NCBI GenBank assembly: GCA_004020315.1
Contig: SAQG01000001.1
Location: 248,001-312,000, forward strand
Length of the DNA: 64,000 nt
Source: Mesorhizobium sp.
GTDB lineage: Bacteria > Pseudomonadota > Alphaproteobacteria > Rhizobiales > Rhizobiaceae
Direction: 5' to 3'
Position numbers and translations under genes: made by a program. Positions 32,865 through 40,862 of this stretch are shown in pieces (the first letter of the stretch is position 1; every line of letters starts with the position of its first letter). The notes under the pieces were generated by a model. It was given only the letters and a program-made list of their open reading frames with translations, did no database searches and had not been told where the DNA came from.

Positions 32865-33902
32865 ATGGCGCAGCCCTTGAATGCGGATTTCGATCCTGCT
32901 GCATTGAAGGGCTTTCTCGCGAACCGCTTCGGCGATGCCGCAATGACGCTCCAGCGGATCGGCGGCGGACAGTCCAACCCCACCTACTTCGTCGACTATG
33001 GTGCGCATCGTATGGTGCTGCGCAAGAAGCCGGCCGGGCCGATCCTGCGCGGGGCGCATGCCGTCGACCGCGAGTTCCGCGTGCTTGAAGCGCTCGCACC
33101 GACCGATGTCCCGGTGCCGCGGCCGATGCTCTATCACGACGGCGTCGAGCCGCTCGGCACGCCCTTCTATCTGATGGAGCGGCTGGATGGTCGCGTCTTC
33201 CATGACTGTTCGCTGCCCGGCCTTTCGCCCGCGGAGCGACGCGGCATCTATTTCGGCATGGCCGAAGCGATGGCCAAATTGCATGCTGTCCGTCCCGACG
33301 AGGTCGGTCTCGGCGACTACGGCCGGCCCGGCAACTATTTCGAGCGCCAGATTGGCCGCTGGACCAAGCAGCTCAGGGAATCCCCGAGCGACAGAATTCC
33401 GGCCCTCGAAGCGGTCGCCGACTGGCTGCCGCAGCATATGCCCGCGGATGATGGGCGCGTGTCGATCGCCCATGGCGACTTCCGCCTCGGAAATCTGCTG
33501 TTCCATCCCGGCAAGCCTGAGGTGATCGGGATTCTCGATTGGGAGCTGTCGACGATCGGCCATCCGCTCGCCGATCTCGGCTTTTGCTCGATGACCTGGC
33601 ATTCGACCCCGGACGAATATGGCGGCATCCTCGGGCTCGATCATGCTGCACTCGGCATCCCCAGCCAGCGCGAATTCCTCGACCATTATTTCGCGCATGC
33701 CGTACCTACTGCGCCTCTGGAACGCTTCCACCTGGTGTTTTCGTTGTTCCGTTTCGCGGTGATCTTCGTTGGCATCGCCGACCGGGCGCGAGCCGGCAGC
33801 GCGGCGTCAGCCGACGCCGCCGGCAAATGGCCTCTCGCCGGCCGCTTTGCCGTACGGGCTCAAGAGATCATCCAAGGGGCAAGACCGTGGAGCGCCGCCT
33901 GA
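32865..33902 (+). CDS. APH-type phosphotransferase, ACAD10/11 kinase-domain-like
   Basis: 345 residues with a strong AGGAGG site. Kinase motifs are the nucleotide loop region IGGGQSNPTYFVDYGAHRMV, the lysine in VLRKKPAGPILRGAHAVDRE, catalytic HGDFRLGNLLFHP and metal-binding ILDWELSTIGHPLADLGF. These closely follow the N-terminal kinase domain of ACAD10/11, which phosphorylates the hydroxyl of 4-hydroxyacyl-CoA before the ACAD domain removes phosphate. Adjacent to an ACAD10/11-like dehydrogenase, it probably performs the same two-step chemistry as separate proteins. Aminoglycoside resistance is unlikely. Confidence 0.9.
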   Translation: MAQPLNADFDPAALKGFLANRFGDAAMTLQRIGGGQSNPTYFVDYGAHRMVLRKKPAGPILRGAHAVDREFRVLEALAPTDVPVPRPMLYHDGVEPLGTPFYLMERLDGRVFHDCSLPGLSPAERRGIYFGMAEAMAKLHAVRPDEVGLGDYGRPGNYFERQIGRWTKQLRESPSDRIPALEAVADWLPQHMPADDGRVSIAHGDFRLGNLLFHPGKPEVIGILDWELSTIGHPLADLGFCSMTWHSTPDEYGGILGLDHAALGIPSQREFLDHYFAHAVPTAPLERFHLVFSLFRFAVIFVGIADRARAGSAASADAAGKWPLAGRFAVRAQEIIQGARPWSAA

Positions 33903-33924
33903 GAGAGGGTTCGCGAACACTGGA

Positions 33925-34230
33925 TCAGGACCGGCGGACACCGCCTCGTCGGCCGGCAACCAGCTTCAGCCAAGGCGCCAAATGGAAGGCGCTCATCAGC
34001 AAGTACATCACGACCATTCCGCTCAGCGGCGACGCACCTTCCGCCGCCGAGCAGATCATGTCCGCATCAGCGGTAACGGCCGTCAGCAACGCCATGATTG
34101 CGAATGTTGGCGCGGCCGCCAGGGATAGCCAGTCGGCCGCGCCGCGGGGGGCGACGTTGCCGCTTGGGATATCGGCAGGTCCGCTGCCGGCGAACGGCAT
34201 CTTCTGCGTGCGGTTGGGGTGCAGTGTCAT
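33925..34230 (-). CDS. small membrane protein of unknown function
   Basis: 101 residues with two probable membrane helices (SLAAAPTFAIMALLTAV and PLSGMVVMYLLMSAFHLAPW) separated by a short acidic loop with a cysteine (ADADMICSAAEG). The second half (SPLSGMVVMYLLMSAFH) looks like a conserved family of small rhizobial inner-membrane proteins, but I cannot name a function. It is convergent with the kinase gene and divergent from the HTH gene. Confidence 0.6.
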   Translation of the reverse strand: MTLHPNRTQKMPFAGSGPADIPSGNVAPRGAADWLSLAAAPTFAIMALLTAVTADADMICSAAEGASPLSGMVVMYLLMSAFHLAPWLKLVAGRRGGVRRS

Positions 34231-34446
34231 CGAAACGTCAGCCTTGGCCGTACTCGTCGTGACGGTGCCACCAGACCCCCCGTCACGTTACGCCCTCGTG
34301 TTCCGGTCCTGTGTGTCGGCATCGTCCTTCTCCTCTGGTGTCGTGCGTCGTTCGCACCGTTTCGATACGGCGCGCTGGCTGTTGCTCCTGAGATAGATTA
34401 GGACCGGACATCGAATGGTGAGAGTGACAAGTGTGACGGGATTCCG

Positions 34447-35667
34447 ATGGACTCGCTGATCACCGCTGCGGCGCGCGCCCTCGCAACGGGTGATCCCCTC
34501 GGCGCATTGAAGCGGGTCGCCCTGCGTGACGATGCGCCTGCGCTTGCGTTGCGCGGCATCGCGATGGCGCAGATCGGCGATCTCGTTCGAGCAAAGGCTC
34601 TTCTCAAAAGTGCTGCGCGCGCCTTCGGTCCGAAAGAGGCAGTGGCACGCGCGAGGTGCGTCGTCGCCGAAGCCGAGATCGCGCTCGTCTCGCGCGACCT
34701 CGGCTGGCCGGCGAAGGCACTCGACGCCGCGCGGTCGACGCTTGAAAAGCACGGCGACCACCTCAATGCCGCGCATGCGCGCAATCTCGAGGCTCGGCGC
34801 CTGCTCCTGATCGGACGCCTCGATGAGGCCGAGAGCGGGCTCGCGGGGTTCGACCCCGCAACGCTCCCACCCGCGTCGCGAGCCGCCCACGAGCTGGTGA
34901 TTGCGGGGATCGCGATACGCCGCCTCCGGACCAAAGCGGCGCGCGCTGCGCTCGCGCGGGCCGAGCACGCCGCGCGCCAGGCGGACATTCCAGCGCTGAC
35001 GGCCGAGGTTGAAGGCGCATCCCTCGTGATGAACACGCCCGCGGCGCGCCTGATCGCGCGTGGTGAGGAGCGCCCGATCCTGCTCGAGGAGGTCGAAGCG
35101 CTGCTGGCGTCGGGGGCGCTCGTCGTGGACGCCTGCCGCAATGTCGTGCGGGACGCCGGCATGATCGTCTCGCTCGCAACGCGCCCGGTCTTGTTCGCGC
35201 TTGCGCGCACGCTGGGCGAAGCCTGGCCCGCAGACGTGCCGAGGAGCACGCTCGTCGCCCGCGCCTTCGGCGGCAAGCACGCCGATGAATCACATCGCGC
35301 ACGGTTGCGGGTCGAAGTCGGTCGGCTTCGCGTGGAGCTGCGGCCACTGGCGGATGTGAGCGCGACCAAGCGAGGCTTTGCGCTTAAGCCGCGCCGCCCA
35401 CGCGATGTCGTGGTGCTGGCGCCGCCCGTCGACGAGCAGCATGCAGCGGTGCTCGCCTTCCTCGCCGACGGCGAGTCGTGGTCGAGCTCGGCACTCGCAA
35501 TTGCGCTAGGAGCCAGCTCGCGCACCGTGCAGCGCTCGCTCGAGCAGCTTGCGGCAGCAGGCAAGGTGCAGTCGTTCGGTCGCGGGCGGGCGCGCCGTTG
35601 GATGACCCCGCCCGTGCCGGGATTCCCGACAATCTTGTTACTCCCCGGCTCACTGTCGGGTTACTAG
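34447..35667 (+). CDS. TPR-like protein with C-terminal helix-turn-helix
   Basis: 406 residues, extremely rich in alanine and arginine. Residues about 1-200 form helical repeats (LALRGIAMAQIGDLVRAKAL and similar), suggesting a TPR solenoid. About 200-310 contains an AraC/OmpR-like helical segment (HRARLRVEVGRLRVELRPL). The end holds a winged helix (LAFLADGESWSSSALAIALG, SSRTVQRSLEQLAAAGKVQ). It is likely a transcription factor paired with the beta-propeller gene 40 bases downstream. Codon use (runs of GCGCGC, CTCG) is more extreme than in neighbours, which may indicate transfer from a higher-GC donor. Confidence 0.7.
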   Translation: MDSLITAAARALATGDPLGALKRVALRDDAPALALRGIAMAQIGDLVRAKALLKSAARAFGPKEAVARARCVVAEAEIALVSRDLGWPAKALDAARSTLEKHGDHLNAAHARNLEARRLLLIGRLDEAESGLAGFDPATLPPASRAAHELVIAGIAIRRLRTKAARAALARAEHAARQADIPALTAEVEGASLVMNTPAARLIARGEERPILLEEVEALLASGALVVDACRNVVRDAGMIVSLATRPVLFALARTLGEAWPADVPRSTLVARAFGGKHADESHRARLRVEVGRLRVELRPLADVSATKRGFALKPRRPRDVVVLAPPVDEQHAAVLAFLADGESWSSSALAIALGASSRTVQRSLEQLAAAGKVQSFGRGRARRWMTPPVPGFPTILLLPGSLSGY

Positions 35668-35707
35668 TGTCGGGACAATTCAACAGATCTGAGCCTGGAG
35701 GAGAAGC

Positions 35708-36376
35708 ATGAAACGATCTGCAGCCGAAGTCCTCCGCGAATATGGACCCTTTCCGGGTGTCGACCAGGTGGCTGGGGTTACGTTCGACGGTCAGCACGTC
35801 TGGTTTGCGTCCGGAGACAGACTGAACGCCTTGGATCCTGCGAGCGGGAAGGTTGTGCGCGCGATCGATGTCGCTGCGCACGCGGGAACGGCCTTCGATG
35901 GTCAGCACCTGTTCCAGATCGCTGAAGATCGCATCCAGAAGATCGATCCCAACACTGGCCGCGTGCTCGCCACGATTCCGGCGCCGGGTGGTGGCGGCGA
36001 CTCCGGGCTCGCCTGGGCCGAAGGATCACTTTGGGTGGGGCAGAATCGCGGTCGCAAAATCCATCAGATCGATCCCCAGACAGGAGCAGTTCTTCGCACA
36101 ATCGATTCCAACCGTATCGTCACAGGGGTCACCTGGATCGACGGCGAACTCTGGCACGGCACCTGGGAGGGTGACGAGAGCGACGTCAGGCGGATAGATC
36201 CTGAAACGGGAAAGGTTCTGGAGAAGCTCGAGATGCCGCCTGGAACAGGCGTGTCGGGGCTCGAGTCCGATGGTGGCGTTCAGTTTTTCTGCGGCGGTGG
36301 AAACAGCGGCAAGGTGAGAGCCATCCGCCGACCCAGGCGAGGCTCCAAAACCCCGGTCGACCCCACGAGCAAGTAA
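35708..36376 (+). CDS. beta-propeller protein (glutamine cyclotransferase/Vgb-like)
   Basis: 222 residues after a strong GGAGGAG site. It shows five or six repeats of about 40 residues with the pattern FDGQHVWFASGDRLNALDPA / FDGQHLFQIAEDRIQKIDPN / AEGSLWVGQNRGRKIHQIDP / IDGELWHGTWEGDESDVRRI, as in PQQ-like or Vgb-type propellers. There is no signal peptide, so it is probably cytoplasmic. It may bind a ligand and act with the HTH protein encoded upstream. Enzymatic activity cannot be asserted. Confidence 0.78.
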   Translation: MKRSAAEVLREYGPFPGVDQVAGVTFDGQHVWFASGDRLNALDPASGKVVRAIDVAAHAGTAFDGQHLFQIAEDRIQKIDPNTGRVLATIPAPGGGGDSGLAWAEGSLWVGQNRGRKIHQIDPQTGAVLRTIDSNRIVTGVTWIDGELWHGTWEGDESDVRRIDPETGKVLEKLEMPPGTGVSGLESDGGVQFFCGGGNSGKVRAIRRPRRGSKTPVDPTSK

Positions 36377-36510
36377 CCGAGCGGCCCTCGCGGGCGAGCT
36401 TCCCTCCCTCGACGGGTGGGCGAAATCATTGTGCGGGCGTCGCACGCAGACCAATCGCCGGTCCTCAACGCGCATGGACCGTTCCTGACAGTAGGAGACG
36501 CCAACTGACT
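36377..36510. other. non-coding stretch before a dehydrogenase relic
   Basis: No gene was recognised. GGGCGAGC/TCCCTC-rich sequence just after the propeller stop may form weak hairpins, but there is no T-run. Confidence 0.3.
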
Positions 36511-36775
36511 GCCGTTTACGCGGCAGGCCGATCGACGAAGTCGCATTGGTAGATTTGATCCAGCGTCGCCTTTGGCAGGCGCCGGCATCGATACATTCGA
36601 GCAGGAGCCGCCTTCGCCCGACAACCCGCTGCTGGCGCTGGACGCCGTCGTGTTCAGTCCGCACGCGGCGCATTACTCGATCCAGTCTTACGCCGAGGTT
36701 CGCAACAAGGTGTTTGCCGATAGCGCATCGGTCCTGCGCGGCGGAAAGCCGCTCTATCCGGTCGACCGGATATGA
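36511..36775 (+). pseudogene. relic of a D-2-hydroxyacid dehydrogenase C-terminus
   Basis: The first frame reads GRPIDEVALVDLIQRRLW, a one-base shift follows near 36575, then GAGIDTFEQEPPSPDNPLLA, LDAVVFSPHAAHYSIQSYAE and VRNKVFADSASVLRGGKPLY, with a stop at 36773-36775. This is the last third of a phosphoglycerate-dehydrogenase-like D-2-hydroxyacid dehydrogenase, including the catalytic histidine in SPHAAH. The substrate- and NAD-binding parts are missing. Confidence 0.85.
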
Positions 36776-36796
36776 ACGCTCGCGGCCGCAAATAGC

Positions 36797-37255
36797 TCAG
36801 CCGCGATTCGGCTTGTCGCGGCGCTCGACGATGTAGATGTGGTCGGCCACCAGGACCACATCGCCATGCTGGTTGATCACCTCGCAGCGCTCGATGACCC
36901 GACCCGAATCCGGCCGCTTCGGGTCGTCTTCCCTAGCCGAGATGGTGGTGCGGGTCTTGATAGTATCGCCGATGAATACCGGCTTGATGAAGCGCAACCT
37001 GTCGTAGCCATAGGAGAAGGCGACCGGGTTGATGATGCTCGCCGTCAGCCCGACGCCGACCGAAAAGACCAGCGTGCCGTGGGCGATGCGCTGACCGAAC
37101 GGCGTCGTCTTCATGAACTCGGCGTCCATGTGGTGAGGAAAGAAATCGCCGGTATGGCCGGCATGGACGACGAAGTCGGTCTCGGTGATGGTGCGTCCGC
37201 TGGTGATGCGCGACGAGCCGATCTGGTAGTCTTCAAAGTAGATCGTCTGTTCCAT
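36797..37255 (-). CDS. MaoC-family hot-dog dehydratase
   Basis: 152 residues from ATG 37255. The motifs [39 protein letters not shown] and [18 protein letters not shown] match MaoC-type (R)-hydratases/dehydratases, including mesaconyl- and methylmalyl-CoA-type members. It starts one base after the oxidoreductase stop and is the last gene of the operon. A CoA-ester hydratase in a sugar-acid operon is unexpected; CaiB at 42863 could supply CoA esters. Confidence 0.88.
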   Translation of the reverse strand: MEQTIYFEDYQIGSSRITSGRTITETDFVVHAGHTGDFFPHHMDAEFMKTTPFGQRIAHGTLVFSVGVGLTASIINPVAFSYGYDRLRFIKPVFIGDTIKTRTTISAREDDPKRPDSGRVIERCEVINQHGDVVLVADHIYIVERRDKPNRG

Positions 37256-37256
37256 G

Positions 37257-38333
37257 TCAGGGCCTCGCCGCGATCGGTGTTGCCGGCGCCGCGCTCGATT
37301 GGTAGGCGGCCTCGACCAGCGCCATCGTATTCCAGCCATCCTCGACGGAACTGACAAGCTCGGCGTCCTCGCCTGATGCGTAGCGCTGGACATTGGCCAT
37401 GCGGCCGACAAAGGCATCCGGAAACCATTCGCCAACGAGCGGCACGGTGACCCAGTCGGAGCCGCCCTTCGGGTAGATTTCAAGAATATCAGGCTCGCCG
37501 CGCGGATAGTCGAGGTTGAGCCCGAGTTTGAGATAGGCGGCGCCCTCGGTGCCGCAGATGCGGAACTCGCAGGCCTGATGCCTGCGACCAAATTTATGAT
37601 CGTGGTTGATCGACAGTGCGCAGCGTACGGTATCGCCATAGTCGAGGATCGCGCTGGTGCGGGTTTGCGCAACCTTGTGGCCGGGATGACCGAGCGTCTT
37701 GGCGTGAATCCCCCTGGGATCGCCGAGCAACTGCCGGATCAGGTCGAGATAATGGATCGAGTGCATGGCAATCTCGACGCGCGGCGCCTTCAGCAGGAAC
37801 TCCCAGAGCTGCCAGGGTGTCGCCAGCGCCAGCCATGCGTCGAAATCGACCACGTCGCCCAGCCAGCCCTTGGCGATCGCATCCCTGAGCGCCAGCATCA
37901 TCGGTGCGAAGCGAAGCTGGAAATTCACCGCCGCCTTGAGGTTTTTGGCGCGGCAGATTTCGAGGATCTCGGTCGCCTCGGCGAGGTCGCTGCCCATCGG
38001 TTTCTGGATCAGCGCCACGGCATTGTCGGGCAAAGCCCTGAGCACGCCGGCATGATGAGCCGGTGGCGTCGCAAGATCGAAAATGGCGTCCCTCACTGAC
38101 GCGGCTTCCTCGACCGACCGGTAAGCCGTGGCGCCCCATTTCTGCGCCAGTTTTCTCGCCTTGGCCTGGTCGGGATCGAAAAGTCCGGCGACCGGGAAAC
38201 CGGCTTTCGCATAGGCCGGAAAATGCGCATCGGCGACGATCGACCCGGCACCGAAAATCACGATCGGTCTTGGCTTTGACGGCTGTGCCCACGCCTGCGA
38301 GAGCGAGGCAGGATCGAAAACAGCATCAGTCAT
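37257..38333 (-). CDS. Gfo/Idh/MocA family oxidoreductase
   Basis: 358 residues from ATG 38333; the frame continues upstream but only into the mutarotase gene. The NAD(P)-binding motif is [40 protein letters not shown] and [20 protein letters not shown] (with the conserved lysine-proline) follow. It probably oxidises a sugar or sugar derivative. It overlaps the mutarotase gene by 8 bases. Confidence 0.9.
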   Translation of the reverse strand: MTDAVFDPASLSQAWAQPSKPRPIVIFGAGSIVADAHFPAYAKAGFPVAGLFDPDQAKARKLAQKWGATAYRSVEEAASVRDAIFDLATPPAHHAGVLRALPDNAVALIQKPMGSDLAEATEILEICRAKNLKAAVNFQLRFAPMMLALRDAIAKGWLGDVVDFDAWLALATPWQLWEFLLKAPRVEIAMHSIHYLDLIRQLLGDPRGIHAKTLGHPGHKVAQTRTSAILDYGDTVRCALSINHDHKFGRRHQACEFRICGTEGAAYLKLGLNLDYPRGEPDILEIYPKGGSDWVTVPLVGEWFPDAFVGRMANVQRYASGEDAELVSSVEDGWNTMALVEAAYQSSAAPATPIAARP

Positions 38334-38655
38334 GATGGAAGACTTCGTCCATCGGAGCCCACCACTCGCCCTCCTTGCGGGTCGGCAGCGGCTCCTGGCA
38401 AGGCATGCAGAGCGCCCACCATTCCTGCGTCCTGGGATCGGCGGCCATCTTCGCCATGTCGGCGGCATAGTCGGTGCCGTGATATTCGAAAGTGCTAAAC
38501 AGCAGGTGCTCCGGCTCCCTGAGATAGATCGAATAGTTCTTGATGTTGCAGGCAGAAATCATCTTGAGGACATCCGGCCAGACGGCGGCGTGAAGCCGCA
38601 CATACTCGGCGACTTTCTCCGGCTTGAGGCCGAGCACCATTCCCATTCGCTGCAT
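38326..38655 (-). CDS. L-rhamnose/L-fucose mutarotase family protein
   Basis: 109 residues with a strong AGGAGG site. MGMVLGLKPEKVAEYVRLHA, VWPDVLKMISACNIKNYSIY and LREPEHLLFSTFEYHG are the RhaM/FucU-like RhaM pattern, with the catalytic histidine in LHAAVWP and a tryptophan-rich end (QEWWALCMPCQEPL). It interconverts anomers of an L-deoxyhexose. It indicates the operon handles an L-rhamnose- or L-fucose-like sugar. Confidence 0.92.
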   Translation of the reverse strand: MQRMGMVLGLKPEKVAEYVRLHAAVWPDVLKMISACNIKNYSIYLREPEHLLFSTFEYHGTDYAADMAKMAADPRTQEWWALCMPCQEPLPTRKEGEWWAPMDEVFHHD

Positions 38656-38664
38656 ATCCGCCTC

Positions 38665-39774
38665 CTATTTCACTATCATGGTGAATTCCGCGATACTCTT
38701 CGCCTTGACCGCTTCCCAGTCCCAGTCGATGCCAATGCCGGGCTCGTCCGGCGCCAAGGCTTGCCCGTCCTCGATGCGCATCTTCTTGCCGGTCAATTCA
38801 TCGAGCTGCGGAATATACTCGACATATCTGCCGTTCTGAACGGCGCAGGTCAGGCTGACATGCAACTCCATCAGGAAATGCGGGCAGACCGGGATGTCGA
38901 ACGCCTCCGCCGCGTGCGCGACCTTCAGCCACGGGGTGATGCCGCCGATGCGGCCGACATCGACCTGAACGATCGAGCAGGCGCCCTTCTGCATGTATTC
39001 GCGGAAATGCCGGATCGAATAGAGCGACTCACCAATGGCGATCGGCGTCGAGGTGGCATTGGACAGCCGCACATGGCCGTCGATGTCGTCCGCCGGCAGC
39101 GGTTCCTCGATCCAGGCGAGGTCGAGGTCGCGCAGCCGCTCCGCCCGGCGGATCGCCTCGTCGACCGAAAAGCCCTGGTTGCAGTCGGTCATCATCTCGT
39201 AGGACGAGCCGACCGCCTGGCGCACCGCCGTCAGCCGGGCAAGATCCTCGGAGCCGTGCGGCTTGCCGATCTTGACCTTCGATCCTCGAAAACCCTTGGC
39301 CTTGGCGGCCAGCGCGTCCTCGACCAGCGCCTCGGTCTCGATATGCAGCCAGCCGCCCTCGGTCGTGTAAAGCGGGCAGCGGTCCTTGGCGCCGCCGGCC
39401 AGCTTCCACAAAGGCAGTCCCTGCTTCTTTGCTCGCAGATCCCAGAGCGCTGTATCGATGGCCGCCAGCGCTATGGCAGTGATCGCGCCGATCGTCGTGG
39501 CGTGGGTGGCAAATTCGAGCTCGTGCCAGATAGCCTCGATCATCTCTGCGTCGCGGCCGATCAGCCGCGGCGCTAGGTGATCGGCCAAGAGCCGCATCAC
39601 CGACGAGCCGCCGGTGCCGATCGTGTAGCTGTAGCCGGTGCCGACCGCGCCGTCGGCATCGGTGATGGTGACGATCGGCGTCTCCTGGCTGACGAAACTC
39701 TGGATTGCATCGGTGCGCTTGACCTTGGGCACCAGGTCGACCATGCGCAGTTCGACTTTCTCGATCTTTGCCAT
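38665..39774 (-). CDS. mandelate racemase/muconate lactonizing enzyme family dehydratase
   Basis: 369 residues. The catalytic K-x-K is in GFRGSKVKIGKPHG, the metal ligands are in MMTDCNQGFSVDEA, AWIEEPLPADDIDG and IAIGESLYSIRHF, and a candidate catalytic histidine is in PVCPHFLMELHVSL. This residue set fits the mandelate-racemase subgroup, including acid-sugar dehydratases. It probably dehydrates a sugar acid released by a lactonase. It starts 4 bases after the stop of a ugpC relic, so a sugar importer once headed this operon. Confidence 0.92.
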   Translation of the reverse strand: MAKIEKVELRMVDLVPKVKRTDAIQSFVSQETPIVTITDADGAVGTGYSYTIGTGGSSVMRLLADHLAPRLIGRDAEMIEAIWHELEFATHATTIGAITAIALAAIDTALWDLRAKKQGLPLWKLAGGAKDRCPLYTTEGGWLHIETEALVEDALAAKAKGFRGSKVKIGKPHGSEDLARLTAVRQAVGSSYEMMTDCNQGFSVDEAIRRAERLRDLDLAWIEEPLPADDIDGHVRLSNATSTPIAIGESLYSIRHFREYMQKGACSIVQVDVGRIGGITPWLKVAHAAEAFDIPVCPHFLMELHVSLTCAVQNGRYVEYIPQLDELTGKKMRIEDGQALAPDEPGIGIDWDWEAVKAKSIAEFTMIVK

Positions 39775-39778
39775 GACG

Positions 39779-39898
39779 TTAACCTCGCAATGCCTTGCCC
39801 GTTTCAGCAGAAAATAGATAGGCCCGCGACAGGTCCAGGCTCATTTTCATCCGGTCGCCGGCCTTGAGCGGTTTCGGACGTGCCGTGGTGATTTCCAC
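39779..39898 (-). pseudogene. relic of a sugar ABC transporter ATPase (UgpC/MalK type) C-terminus
   Basis: The minus strand encodes VEITTARPKPLKAGDRMKMS, LDLSRAYLFSAETGKALRG and TAA. This is the end of the C-terminal TOBE-containing region of UgpC-type ATPases. In frame upstream there is a stop (TGA) and no other domain. Only about 39 codons survive, directly in front of the MR/MLE gene, and the IclR promoter region now follows on the other side. Confidence 0.85.
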
Positions 39899-39904
39899 GA
39901 TTCA

Positions 39905-39982
39905 TTCATATACAAACAGAACATTTATAGAGACGTCAATCTGAAAGGTTCTTTCCGGATGCAGCCATTGTGCGTATATGAA
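39905..39982. promoter_or_regulatory. inverted repeat pair upstream of IclR gene
   Basis: TTCATATAC (39905-39913) and GTATATGAA (39974-39982) are perfect inverted copies separated by 60 bases, in an AT-rich promoter region between the minus-strand sugar-acid operon and the IclR gene starting at 40008. They could be two operator half-sites or two separate binding sites of the IclR protein. Function is inferred from position. Confidence 0.35.
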
Positions 39983-40007
39983 ACCTAAAATTTACTGGGG
40001 AGTGACT

Positions 40008-40796
40008 ATGGCAGAGGACGAGGACGATGACCGCTATCGTGCCCCTGCACTGGACAAGGGTCTCGACATTCTCGAGCTGTTGGCCGGCGTCGATGGCGGC
40101 CTGACGCAGGCGGAAATCGCCAAGAAGCTGGACCGCAGTCCCAACGAGTTCTACCGCATGCTGGACCGGCTGGTGCGGCGCGGCTATGTCACGCGGCCGG
40201 ATGGCGACCGTTACTCGCTGACGCTCAAGCTGTTTGGCCTGGCGCAGCTGCACGCGCCGGTGCGCCGGCTGGTTTCCTACGCAACGCCGCTGATGCGCGA
40301 GCTTGCCGAAACCTCGCAGCAGGCAAACCAGCTTGTCGTCTTCGACCGCGGTTCAGCGGTCGTGATCGCACAGCAGGAGGCGCCGAACTATTGGGGAATC
40401 TCTATTCGCGTCGGCGCGCATGTCAGCCTATTCGACACCGGCTCCGGCCATGTGCTGCTGGCGTTCCGCTCGCCGGAAGAGCGGCAGATGATGATCTCCG
40501 AACATCTGCGCAGCACCGACAAGCCGCCTCAATCGCCGGAGTTCTTTGCCCGCCTCGACCAGATCCGGGAACGCGGCTATGAAATGATGGCGTCGATGCA
40601 GACCGCTGGGGTGTTCAACCTGTCGGCACCTGTGCTTGGCTCGGACGGTAGGGCGATCGCCGCGCTGTCGATCCCTTACATAACCCTGGTCAACGCACCC
40701 AAGGCGCCCGACATTACGAGGACGATAGAACTGTTGCTGGCAGCGACCGAAAAGCTATCGCAATTGGCGGGAGCAGCGGGCAAGCAGGTGAAGTAA
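40008..40796 (+). CDS. IclR-family transcriptional regulator
   Basis: 262 residues from ATG 40008, with GGGGAG just upstream; ATG 39978 is in frame but overlaps the inverted repeat and lacks a ribosome-binding site. The winged helix (LDKGLDILELLAGVDGGLTQ, EIAKKLDRSPNEFYRMLDRL) and effector domain (LAETSQQANQLVVFDRGSAV, VGAHVSLFDTGSGHVLLAFR) are complete. It likely regulates the flanking MR/MLE operon and the amidohydrolase gene. Confidence 0.93.
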   Translation: MAEDEDDDRYRAPALDKGLDILELLAGVDGGLTQAEIAKKLDRSPNEFYRMLDRLVRRGYVTRPDGDRYSLTLKLFGLAQLHAPVRRLVSYATPLMRELAETSQQANQLVVFDRGSAVVIAQQEAPNYWGISIRVGAHVSLFDTGSGHVLLAFRSPEERQMMISEHLRSTDKPPQSPEFFARLDQIRERGYEMMASMQTAGVFNLSAPVLGSDGRAIAALSIPYITLVNAPKAPDITRTIELLLAATEKLSQLAGAAGKQVK

Positions 40797-40862
40797 ATTC
40801 TTATTTGAATGAACAATTTCTCCGTGAGATAATTTTGAACGCCGAAGGAGGAGCGCGTCGTC

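Noticed and set aside
32865..33902. Aminoglycoside-resistance phosphotransferase
   Set aside because: The kinase fold is shared, but the HGDFRLGN/DWELSTIG motifs and ACAD neighbour fit the ACAD10/11 kinase domain instead.
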